From Novosphingobium sp. B1 (GTDB taxonomy: Bacteria; Pseudomonadota; Alphaproteobacteria; Sphingomonadales; Sphingomonadaceae): a stretch of DNA of 64,000 bases. The notes beneath the pieces were generated by a model. The model had not been told where the DNA came from. It did no database searches and was given only the letters and a program-made list of their open reading frames with translations. A program made the translations under genes and the position numbers. Each line of letters starts with the position of its first letter. Position 1 is the stretch's first letter. The stretch spans positions 331,001-395,000 of the forward strand of contig NZ_FWXL01000004.1 of NCBI RefSeq assembly GCF_900176395.1. The letters run 5' to 3'. Positions 33,445-40,504 of the stretch are shown here, in pieces.

Positions 33445-34233
33445 ATGGTTCCATCGCGGTCACAGTCTGGCTTCTCCCTCGTTGAGCTCTCCATCGTGCT
33501 CGTCATTCTCGGGCTGCTGACCGGCGGTATCCTCGGCGGCCAAGCGCTCATTCGCGCAGCTGAGCTACGGTCGGTGAGCACTGAAGCTCAACGTTATGCA
33601 GCTGCTGTTCAAACGTTTCGGGATAAGTACTTTGCGCTCCCCGGCGACATGACAAATGCCACTGCCTTTTGGGGCACAATGTCATCGGGGGTTTGTCCGC
33701 ATGCCACCGGTGGCACTGGAACGCAAACTTGTAATGGCAATGGGAATGGTGAAATAAACGCGGGCGGCATAGCTGGCCAATCAAATGAGATGTACACGTT
33801 TTGGCAGCATTTGGCGAATGCAGCGCTTATTACTGGAACCTATTCAGGGATAGCGGGTGATGCTGGAGCCGGTGATAGTGAGATAGGGCAAAACGCACCA
33901 TCATCTCGCGTGTCGAACGCAGGATGGCACATGCAACATTTCATCGACGGTAATCCGCTGACTAATTATGATCTACCCACCTCATATGCGAATACATTCT
34001 TTTTTGGCGCAGATTACCCTGATTTCGAAACTGGAAACAAAATATTGGCGCCCGAGGAAGCTTGGAACATCGATGTAAAAATGGACGATGGAAGACCTGC
34101 TTATGGAGAGGTCATTGCGCGCTTCTGGAATAACGAATGTACTGATGCAGCGATCAACACAGATTTTGAATCGGACTATCGATTGCAGGATAAGAGTGCG
34201 CAATGCGCACTTTTTTTCAAAGATTTGTTTTGA
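33445..34233 (+). CDS. Prepilin-like protein 3
   Basis: A 262-aa paralogue of the two preceding genes. The leader MVPSRSQSG has the canonical Gly at -1, followed by FSLVELSIVLVILGLLTGG. Shared later motifs are FRDKYFALPGDMTNATAFWG, CNGNGNGE, TFWQHLANAALITGTYSG and EAWNIDVKMDDGRP. The C-terminus (SAQCALFFKDLF) retains the terminal Cys. ATG 33445 is preferred over 33406 because of the promoter position and leader length. It is separated from prepilin 2 by gene fragments, so it is a separate transcription unit. Confidence 0.8.
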   Translation: MVPSRSQSGFSLVELSIVLVILGLLTGGILGGQALIRAAELRSVSTEAQRYAAAVQTFRDKYFALPGDMTNATAFWGTMSSGVCPHATGGTGTQTCNGNGNGEINAGGIAGQSNEMYTFWQHLANAALITGTYSGIAGDAGAGDSEIGQNAPSSRVSNAGWHMQHFIDGNPLTNYDLPTSYANTFFFGADYPDFETGNKILAPEEAWNIDVKMDDGRPAYGEVIARFWNNECTDAAINTDFESDYRLQDKSAQCALFFKDLF

Positions 34234-34318
34234 CTAACCACCCAATAGAGTGGTCCAGGGCGGTTAAAAGTTATGCGGCGCAGTTTTTACGTAGTGTCAT
34301 TTGTGCATAAGGCGTTTA

Positions 34319-34425
34319 TCACCTCCCTCCCAATCCTCGCAGATACTCCGCCGCCTTGTTGGCGGCGCTTGCAGCGGTAAAGATCGCCTTGCGGTCGCCC
34401 TTCAGGATACGCAGCCAATGGTCAA
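34319..34425 (-). pseudogene. Orphan 3' fragment of an ardC gene (copy b)
   Basis: It encodes HWLRILKGDRKAIFTAAS and AANKAAEYLRGLGGR, then stop, on the minus strand. It matches the end of the intact ArdC gene more closely than copy a does. Right of it, 34426-34470 is a degenerate copy of the accessory-gene tail (ACAGTGGATACGGTTTAGTA), the third such join in the cargo zone. 34234-34318 holds no gene. Confidence 0.7.
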
Positions 34426-34452
34426 GTGGCCGTACGAAACAGTGGATACGGT

Positions 34453-35310
34453 TTAGTAACCTGCCTCGGCAGGCTGCATCTCTGGAAAGCGAATGATAAT
34501 GCGGCGTACCCGGTCGGTAATGCCGACGGGGGTGCCGCGCGCGGCGAGCAGATAATCAAGGCATTCGAGAATAGCTTTCAGCTTGTTTGGTCTGGCAACG
34601 GGAACCTGTGCGCTACGCAGGCGAGACGGCTGCTTCTGGAAGCTGCGGTTGAACAGCCGGTCATGATGCGCGCACATGTTGCGCAAATCGACCAGGCATT
34701 CGAGCCAGTTGGTGAACACCTGATCGCTGGCTACCCCAAACTGCGCCGCAATTTGGGTGCGAACAGTGCCTTCAAGGCATTGGAAGATGTGCGATGCGGC
34801 ACCAAAGGTCAGGAACTCTTTCATGGTCCAGATCGGAGGCAAGGCAGGCGTGCCGTAGGTTTGGCGGTAATGTTTAGCGCGCTGATCCTTTGATTTTCCG
34901 TAGACGTGCGCAAATGTCTGGAGCGCGTTCAGATTGGCTCCGGCGTCTTTGAATGCCGCTATCTGATAGTAGGGGTGGCTTCCAAACGTGTCGCTGAGTG
35001 TCTCCGAGATGCTGTTGCGCAGCAGCAGTTCAAACTGACCAACGGCAGTGAAGCAGGCGTCACGCAAGAGGGCGTCGCACTCGTACAGGCGCAGAATGTC
35101 TTTGTAGGTAGTGTCGGGGATAAAGGGGCGGTCGGGGAGATTGTTCAGCTGGCGGCGGCTCAGAAAATAGATCCGTAGCCGCTCATAGCCAATGATGTCG
35201 ATCTTGCGCGCGGCAACTTTGGGCCGTGCTATCGTTAGACCGCGCGCGCGTAGGTGTGCCACTCGTTGCGCGGCGGTCGCATGCGGCTTATTGTAGGGAA
35301 TCAGGGCCAT
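34453..35310 (-). CDS. Abi_2 (AbiD/AbiF-like) abortive infection family protein
   Basis: A 285-aa protein of the Abi_2 family. The N-terminal block HATAAQRVAHLRARGLTIAR followed by IDIIGYERLRIYF and the central RDACFTAVGQFELLLRNSISE are characteristic, and LVDLRNMCAHHDRLFNR gives the RNxxAH-type motif seen in HEPN-fold RNases. Such proteins stop phage growth by killing or stalling the host. It occupies the third cargo slot between an ardC fragment and the intact ardC. It reads opposite to the prepilins. The start at ATG 35310 lacks a clear ribosome binding site. Confidence 0.85.
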   Translation of the reverse strand: MALIPYNKPHATAAQRVAHLRARGLTIARPKVAARKIDIIGYERLRIYFLSRRQLNNLPDRPFIPDTTYKDILRLYECDALLRDACFTAVGQFELLLRNSISETLSDTFGSHPYYQIAAFKDAGANLNALQTFAHVYGKSKDQRAKHYRQTYGTPALPPIWTMKEFLTFGAASHIFQCLEGTVRTQIAAQFGVASDQVFTNWLECLVDLRNMCAHHDRLFNRSFQKQPSRLRSAQVPVARPNKLKAILECLDYLLAARGTPVGITDRVRRIIIRFPEMQPAEAGY

Positions 35311-35559
35311 TCAAAATAAGAAGGGCCGCCCTTTTGCACTTCCCGAGGGGATCGTGTGGCGGCCCATGACCTTTTCAACTTAGGCTTGAATCGCTAAAAT
35401 TGCAACAACAATTCTGGGAAATTTGCTCGGCCATTATCAACCATCCGCTCATTAATCGTATGCCAATGCCGTTGATTGTCCAGCAGAAAAAGCCCTAAAC
35501 CTCCGGTATCGCGTCCTGTTAGAACGCGAATGTGATCTACATACAGTCGCTTATGGCCT

Positions 35560-36477
35560 TCAGCTTTCGCTGAAGGCTCGCAGATACTCAGTCGCCTTGT
35601 TCGCGGCGCTGGCGGCGGTGAAGATCGCCTTGCGGTCGCCCTTCAGGATACGCAGCCAATGGCCGATGTAAGCCGCATGGTCGGGCCGTGGCTCGGCGGT
35701 GATGCCAAGATCGCCGCAGAGGAAGGCAGCCCCCAGCTCGGCCACAAGCTCTTCCATTGCGTAGGCATCGTCGCCGAAGCGCTTGCCAAACTCCCGCGCC
35801 AAGCGGGACTCATGGCCGCTCCAGTGCGTCAGCTCATGTAGCAAGGTCGAGTACCAGCCTTCGGTGGCGCTGCTGGTGGCAGTGCCGGTGAAGCGGTGCT
35901 GCGCGGGCATGGCGATGTAGTCTGCCTTAGGGGCAAAGTAGGCTTCCTCGCCACCGATGCGGATGGTTGCTGCGCTGGCGGCAATCAGCCGGTCAGCCTC
36001 GGCGATGGGGTCGATAGGCTGCGCCTCGGGCGCGGTGGCATCGGGCTGATAGCCATCCACCTGGGCGGCATTGAAGACGTAGGACGCCCGCGCCATGTAG
36101 CGGCGCTGGCCGTTGGCGTCGTCCTCACCCCCGGCGTCGGTTGCTGCGTCGTCGCTGCGGTCGAACTGCTTGTAGAAGACGATGAGGGAGGATTTCTCAC
36201 CCTTGCGAACCTGCGCCCCGCGCTCCTGCCACTGGCGGTAGGTGCCCCAGATGCCGTGCGCGTAGCCATGCGCATCGGCGGCGGCCCAGAGGGCGATGGT
36301 GTTCACCCCGCGATAGGCGTTCTTGCTGGCAATGTTCACCGGGCGGGTGATGGATGCCCCGCTGCGGTGCCAGGGAAGCTGGACCTTGCCGGAGCCCGCC
36401 CCGGCCTCGATGGCGGTGATGATCTGGTTGGTGATGGCTTCGTAGACATCGGTTCGGGAAGTGCTGGTGCTGCGCAT
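35560..36477 (-). CDS. ardC: ArdC-like antirestriction protein with zincin domain
   Basis: A 305-aa protein. The N-terminal 120 residues (VYEAITNQIITAIEAGAGSG, PWHR, NAYRGVNTIALW) are the ArdC single-stranded-DNA-binding domain. The C-terminal part is a metallopeptidase-like domain with HELTHWSGH near 213 and a later Glu in MEELVAELGA. ArdC protects incoming DNA from host restriction after transfer. GGAGATCAGG precedes ATG 36477. Its 3' end (W-L-R-I-L-K-G-D block) is the source of the two orphan fragments at 33.2 and 34.4 kb. 35311-35559 between it and the Abi gene holds no recognisable gene. Confidence 0.88.
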   Translation of the reverse strand: MRSTSTSRTDVYEAITNQIITAIEAGAGSGKVQLPWHRSGASITRPVNIASKNAYRGVNTIALWAAADAHGYAHGIWGTYRQWQERGAQVRKGEKSSLIVFYKQFDRSDDAATDAGGEDDANGQRRYMARASYVFNAAQVDGYQPDATAPEAQPIDPIAEADRLIAASAATIRIGGEEAYFAPKADYIAMPAQHRFTGTATSSATEGWYSTLLHELTHWSGHESRLAREFGKRFGDDAYAMEELVAELGAAFLCGDLGITAEPRPDHAAYIGHWLRILKGDRKAIFTAASAANKATEYLRAFSES

Positions 36478-36726
36478 GTCCTGATCTCCTTTCGCTGTTC
36501 CTGAGGACGCGAAGGAAAAGGCCGGAGGGCATAGGCACGCGGTCAGCCGCAGGCGGAACAGGCAACACGGGAGCGGAGCGAATGGAGCGGGCAGCCTGTT
36601 GACCGGGGGACGCACCCGGCCAGATTCGCGGCTCAATCTCAGGGATGGCGGAAGGAGGGGCAGGCCGCAGCCCAGCCCATTCCACGGGTTAGGATGTCAG
36701 ACCGTCACCCCGAAGGAGAACGGCCC

Positions 36727-37287
36727 CTATTCAGGCTTGGGGGCTTCAAGCGCGTGCCGGAGCGGCAGGCGCTCTTCGGGGCGGACAAACCCATCGGCGA
36801 TGCGGATTTGCCTGCGTGTGAGTGAGCGTTGGCCCGTGAACACGGTCGGCAGCAAGGCGACCGCGTAATGCTCTGGGCCGTTATAGACGACTTCGCCCAC
36901 CGCCCGTTCCAGGTCGAGGTCCAGAAAGATCAGGTGATCTGCCCGTGTTTCAGTTTGCCGGAAGGCAGGGCCGCGTCCGGTGCCGGTGGCCTTCACTTGG
37001 ACCGATCGCCCATCGGGCGCGTAGCCGTCGATGGCCTCGTGCGATTTCGTTTCGACCAGCTTTATATCGAATAGGTCTGCAGCCAGGGCTTCGCCCAAAT
37101 CGCCGATCAGATTGCCGTCCAGCGTGAATGCCAGCTCGGCGGTGCTACCCAGCGTGCGAAGCTTCTGTGCGTAATGGTCGCGCACGTTGTTCCGTGCGGC
37201 GATCAGTTCAGCAATGGTGGGCGGCAAAACGAACGCTGTCATCCCATGATCATGCAATAACGCGCACTGACGCGCCAGCAGTTCCAT
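36727..37287 (-). CDS. Putative PD-(D/E)XK nuclease-like protein
   Basis: The product is 186 aa from ATG 37287. The segment GDLGEALAADLFDIKLVE, then AIDGYAPDGRSVQVKATG resembles the E...D-x(n)-(E/Q)-x-K core of PD-(D/E)XK restriction-like folds (Glu in GEALA, Asp in PDGRS, Gln-Val-Lys). Similar proteins are annotated as DUF6998. The target is unknown; a role in restriction or element maintenance is plausible. It lies 249 bases upstream of ardC on the same strand; that gap (36478-36726) has no gene. Confidence 0.6.
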   Translation of the reverse strand: MELLARQCALLHDHGMTAFVLPPTIAELIAARNNVRDHYAQKLRTLGSTAELAFTLDGNLIGDLGEALAADLFDIKLVETKSHEAIDGYAPDGRSVQVKATGTGRGPAFRQTETRADHLIFLDLDLERAVGEVVYNGPEHYAVALLPTVFTGQRSLTRRQIRIADGFVRPEERLPLRHALEAPKPE

Positions 37288-37563
37288 GGGCGTTGCTTCC
37301 CATGTGGGTTTGCCAGGGCACAAGCGCGGGCTCCAGTCCAAGGGCAGTGAGGCATTACGCCTCGTCTTCTCTCGTATCGACGCGGGCTGCGGCAACCGCC
37401 GGGGAAGTGGTGGCAGACCCAACGGGCCGTGCAAGGCGATGTGCTTCCTGATCGTGCAGCATCATCCCCGGTGGGCTTTGGCCTGTGACGGCTCCGTCTC
37501 GACGTGCCTGCCGGTCATTCCCGGACGGTTGCACATGCCGCGCGACCCGAAAAGGAGAATCCG

Positions 37564-37713
37564 ATGCGAGTACTGACCCCACTGCTTGACCTGATCGCCA
37601 GCGCGCTGCTGCGCGTCACCCTGACCACCAGCTGTACCTGTTGCCGGTGGGCCAACGCCCTGCACTGGCGGCGCGAGACCCTGCGCCGTCTAGATCAGCG
37701 ACGGCGGGAGTAG
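37564..37713 (+). CDS. Very small hypothetical protein
   Basis: A 49-aa frame starting at ATG 37564 with a strong AAAAGGAG eight bases upstream. The N-terminal half is amphipathic or weakly hydrophobic (LLDLIASALLRVTLTTS) with CTCC, and the C-terminus is arginine-rich. The ribosome binding site is the main support. No family recognised. 37288-37563 upstream holds no other gene. Confidence 0.45.
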   Translation: MRVLTPLLDLIASALLRVTLTTSCTCCRWANALHWRRETLRRLDQRRRE

Positions 37714-37816
37714 TGGACGAAATCGGTTTCTGGTCAAAGTCTAGCCAACAGTGGACGGTTCAAAAAAGTGTCGAGGCAATGTAGTAATGAAGCCTACTCG
37801 TCAGTGGGGATACCGG

Positions 37817-38704
37817 ATGCGATATCGTGGAGCCTTTGCATTGCTGGTTAATGGGGTCTCGATGGCTTTCGCGAGCCAAACGGCAGCGCAGGAGGTAGCC
37901 AACCCGCTTCGCTTTAATTCGCGCACGTTGCCTGCAGATAGAACAATTAAAATCGATGAAGAAGCTGCAGGTGTAAGAAATAAGAATGCAGCCATTGTAA
38001 TGGCTGCCAGCCGCATCGGATTACCGCTAGATCGTACCGCCACGGACAGAGATGGCGACCGTTCTATTGCGGCATTAGAAGCATCGGTCGAGAACGGCTT
38101 CTTGTACGATATGCCGGTGACTTTGCTCGGCCTGCGGCAAACGCCCCGCTATGGTTCCAACGGGCAGGATAACGCCCGGGAACTGACCTTACGGCTGGTC
38201 GATCAGGCCGCCAAAGCGCCCCGTGGCACCATTGCACTGAACGTGGCCTTCACCCAAGATCCGATCGTGAAGCCATTCATGCAAGAAGAACTCAGCTCAT
38301 TGCTGGCAGGCCATACGCTGATCTCGCCGGACATGAATCCACGCCGCGCTATTCCGATGGGCACCGGAATGGCCTCGGTCGTCGCGTTCATTGCAGTGAC
38401 CGACCAACCGGCGTTGATGACCGGCCAGCAAACCCCAGCAGCCTTTTTGCAAGCCGCCCGCGCCGCCAAGCCGGGGGTAGATGTGGTGCAAGAAGCCCGC
38501 GCCACCATGCGCAGCTGCATTAAGCAGGACAACCCCGCGCTTGATATGCAAGCCTGCGTGGGCGCCGGTGGGCGCGTGGCGGCCTATAACCTCGCCAAGA
38601 CGGGCAAGACTTTTCAGGAAGTGGACGGGTTGGATCTGATACCCGTGCCAGACTGGCCTGAGAGAAGTCGAAATGAGTTTAAGGCGCTCTTGAACGAAGA
38701 ATAA
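37817..38704 (+). CDS. Secreted protein with a single EF-hand-like loop
   Basis: The product is 295 aa from ATG 37817, which begins a Sec signal peptide (MRYRGAFALLVNGVSMAFAS, cleavage near QTAAQE); ATGs at 37751 and 37787 only lengthen it. Residues 77-88 read DRDGDRSIAALE, with Asp at loop positions 1, 3 and 5, Ile at 8 and Glu at 12, as in a calcium-binding EF-hand. Two cysteines (SCIKQ, ACVGAGG) may form a disulfide. The family is unknown to me. It is a periplasmic or extracellular cargo product of the island. Confidence 0.6.
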   Translation: MRYRGAFALLVNGVSMAFASQTAAQEVANPLRFNSRTLPADRTIKIDEEAAGVRNKNAAIVMAASRIGLPLDRTATDRDGDRSIAALEASVENGFLYDMPVTLLGLRQTPRYGSNGQDNARELTLRLVDQAAKAPRGTIALNVAFTQDPIVKPFMQEELSSLLAGHTLISPDMNPRRAIPMGTGMASVVAFIAVTDQPALMTGQQTPAAFLQAARAAKPGVDVVQEARATMRSCIKQDNPALDMQACVGAGGRVAAYNLAKTGKTFQEVDGLDLIPVPDWPERSRNEFKALLNEE

Positions 38705-38909
38705 TTATCTTACGCCAGCATGCTGAGCGCACTATGTGAAAGGGTGGTATTTACTGGCTGCGATTGAAATCTTGGCTGTTCACGATCTGAGCCTGCGTGC
38801 ATCCCCCTCAAGCTCGCCAGCGGCGCAGGGGAAAGCATCGACAGAAGACGCGGGGCAATGGGGTGCTTGAGGCTCGGCGCACCTGATTCCACGGCCCCGC
38901 TTGGCCGGT

Positions 38910-38991
38910 TGCCCGACCGGGAAGCACCAGCGGTGCATCGGGCAAGCGCGGCGATAACGCAAACGCCTGGAAAGCATCAGCGATGCGGCGT
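38910..38991. repeat. Two related hairpin sequences downstream of the integrase gene
   Basis: Hairpin 1 (38910-38944) pairs TGCCCGA with TCGGGCA around an inner GCACC-AGC-GGTGC. Hairpin 2 (38963-38991) pairs ACGCC with GGCGT around GCATC-AGC-GATGC. The inner cores share the pattern GCAyC-AGC-GrTGC with compensating changes, which suggests selected structure. They directly follow the integrase stop on the minus strand. There is no T run, so this is not a simple terminator. The rest of 38705-38990 holds nothing recognisable. Confidence 0.5.
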
Positions 38992-40286
38992 CAGCGTTTG
39001 GAACGAGGGGGCTTCGCAGGCTGCTTCGCCTTGATGGATTGAATGGCTTTCGCCTTTGCCTCCAGCTGATCAATTTCAGCGTTCATTTCGGCGTGCATGT
39101 TATCCCATCCGCCGATCCCCATCAGCACGCGGTCGGCGTGTTTGATGGTGTTCACATGCCCATAATGCTGTTCGATCATTTTGACCGATGTGCCCATCTG
39201 CTGAGCGAGAATGTAGACATCCACACCCGCCGAAAGCCGGAACGTCGCATAGGTGTGGCGGAAGCAGTAGGTGGTTCGCGGAATGCCGCTCGGCCCCTCA
39301 CGCAGGTTTGCGTATTTCAGGAGCTCTTCAACGGTATCGCGGTACAGCCAGACAGCGGGCTTACCGTTGATGATCGTAAACACATGGTCATCAGGGTTGG
39401 TCGCCTTTGACAGTTGGCGGACCCGATCCAGATAGTCCCCCACGCTTTTGGGGGCGATCAGATTGCGCTCCTTCCCTTTGCCATGCACGTAGATGACCAG
39501 AATCTCCTGGCCATCTTTATCCTTGGCTTTGGTGATATCGCGCCAGCGCAGGTTCTTTGCCTCCGGCGGACGCATGCCTGTGTTGCACATGATCAGAATG
39601 AAATTATAGCACATCTGCCGATACCAGACACCTTGCGGCGTCGTTGCTTCCTTCATCCATTTCCGTCCGGCGCTGTGCAGCTTGCGGTATTCCTCCAGAG
39701 TGAATTCGTCGCGGCGTGCGGATTTCAGTTTTGGCATGCCCTCAAAGCGATTGCTGGCAGGTACATATTTCTTGCTGATTGCATACCGCATGATCGCCGC
39801 GAAAATGCTCATCTCGATACGGATCGTCGCATCGCTAATGACGCCGTTGCGACGCCCTAAGCCGTTCTCTCTGCGCCAAAGGGGATATTCAGCCCAGCGA
39901 TCCTGGCCGATCAGATGAATTTGCGTGCTGCCGACATAGGCCTTCAGCGGACCGTCGATCTTGTTCTGGACGTTCTTAGCGCGCGCTTGACTGACCTCGC
40001 CGACATTCGCGCGCCGCTGCTGTGTTTTGGCGTATTCTTCCGCCATCTGCGCAAAGGTGCGGTTGAATACGGGAACGTCGTATTTCAGACGGTTTCGGAT
40101 GTCGGAATCTGCTTCCAGCGCAAGATCGCGCGCCGTCTGCCGATCTGAAGTACGTAGCGAGATCGTTTTGTAGCGATCCTCGTTTTTGATCCTTACTCGG
40201 CAATAGAACTCATCGTGCGCGACATCGCCGCGCCGAAAGATGATCAGGCCCTTTTTCACCTGCTCTTTGTCGATGATGAAACGCAT
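38991..40286 (-). CDS. int: Tyrosine-type site-specific integrase of the island
   Basis: A 431-aa phage-type integrase. An N-terminal arm-binding/SAM-like region (about 70-190) is followed by a catalytic domain: the first Arg in CNTGMRPPEAKNLRW, then FRHTYATFRLSAGV (Arg-His), and the nucleophile Tyr in MIEQHYGHV near 371. It catalyses recombination between attL/attR or attP/attB at tRNA-Gly. The C-terminus is a basic coiled-coil tail. ATG 40286 is chosen; a GTG five codons upstream overlaps the arm-type repeats. It is adjacent to the right end, as is usual for tRNA-targeting elements. Confidence 0.92.
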   Translation of the reverse strand: MRFIIDKEQVKKGLIIFRRGDVAHDEFYCRVRIKNEDRYKTISLRTSDRQTARDLALEADSDIRNRLKYDVPVFNRTFAQMAEEYAKTQQRRANVGEVSQARAKNVQNKIDGPLKAYVGSTQIHLIGQDRWAEYPLWRRENGLGRRNGVISDATIRIEMSIFAAIMRYAISKKYVPASNRFEGMPKLKSARRDEFTLEEYRKLHSAGRKWMKEATTPQGVWYRQMCYNFILIMCNTGMRPPEAKNLRWRDITKAKDKDGQEILVIYVHGKGKERNLIAPKSVGDYLDRVRQLSKATNPDDHVFTIINGKPAVWLYRDTVEELLKYANLREGPSGIPRTTYCFRHTYATFRLSAGVDVYILAQQMGTSVKMIEQHYGHVNTIKHADRVLMGIGGWDNMHAEMNAEIDQLEAKAKAIQSIKAKQPAKPPRSKR

Positions 40287-40301
40287 CTCTTCGCTTCCCA
40301 C

Positions 40302-40369
40302 TGTGCAGAAACTGTGCAGAATGGCGTCCTAACCCATTGATCTGCCATACCTGTGCAGGTTCTGTGTGG
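40302..40369. other. Two pairs of TGTGYAG-type repeats, candidate integrase arm and int operator sites
   Basis: TGTGCAG at 40302-40308 and 40313-40319, and TGTGCAG at 40352-40358 with TGTGTGG at 40363-40369. Each pair is spaced 11 bp start to start, like the pair at the left end (13871-13888). They lie between int and the core site and cover the int promoter, so they could also mediate autoregulation. Confidence 0.6.
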
Positions 40370-40415
40370 GTGATTATAGCAAAAAATGTTGTTTCTTTAT
40401 AGTACTTTGTTATGA

Positions 40416-40432
40416 TCCCTTCACCCGCTCCA
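40416..40432 (+). repeat. attR: 17-bp direct repeat
   Basis: TCCCTTCACCCGCTCCA is identical to the tRNA-Gly end at 13796-13812. It marks the island-core border; chromosomal sequence resumes 73 bases before the response-regulator gene. Confidence 0.92.
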
Positions 40433-40504
40433 TTCCCTGCCATGTTCCCCAAGATCACCGCCCGTGGCTTTGACAGCAGGGTCGGCGGTGGGCATTGCTC
40501 GGGC

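Larger units (their letters stand above)
13796..40432. mobile_element. Integrative and mobilizable element (genomic island) in tRNA-Gly(CCC)
   Basis: The 26.6-kb element is defined by the 17-bp direct repeats at its ends, a tyrosine integrase next to the right end, and paired TGTGYAG repeats just inside both ends. Contents: an anti-phage cluster (14.0-25.0 kb), mobilization genes with a candidate oriT (26.9-31.5 kb), a variable cargo zone (31.5-35.6 kb), and ArdC, nuclease-like and secreted proteins (35.6-38.7 kb). Type IV secretion channel genes are absent, so it is mobilizable rather than self-transmissible. Base composition is patchier than the core, with AT-rich blocks at 22.4-23.5, 25.9-26.2 and 31.5-35.5 kb. 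Confidence 0.92.

Noticed and set aside
31596..34233. Type IV pilus or type II secretion operon
   Set aside because: Only prepilin-like subunits are present; no assembly ATPase, platform protein, secretin or prepilin peptidase is nearby.
31441..35665. CRISPR array or transposon inverted repeats explaining the recurrent sequence
   Set aside because: The repeats are long, few, and correspond to the coding ends of two flanking genes; there are no short regular spacers, transposase or terminal inverted repeats.
13796..40432. Prophage or self-transmissible conjugative element
   Set aside because: No capsid, terminase, portal or tail genes and no VirB4/VirB-type channel genes are present; only mobilization functions are seen.
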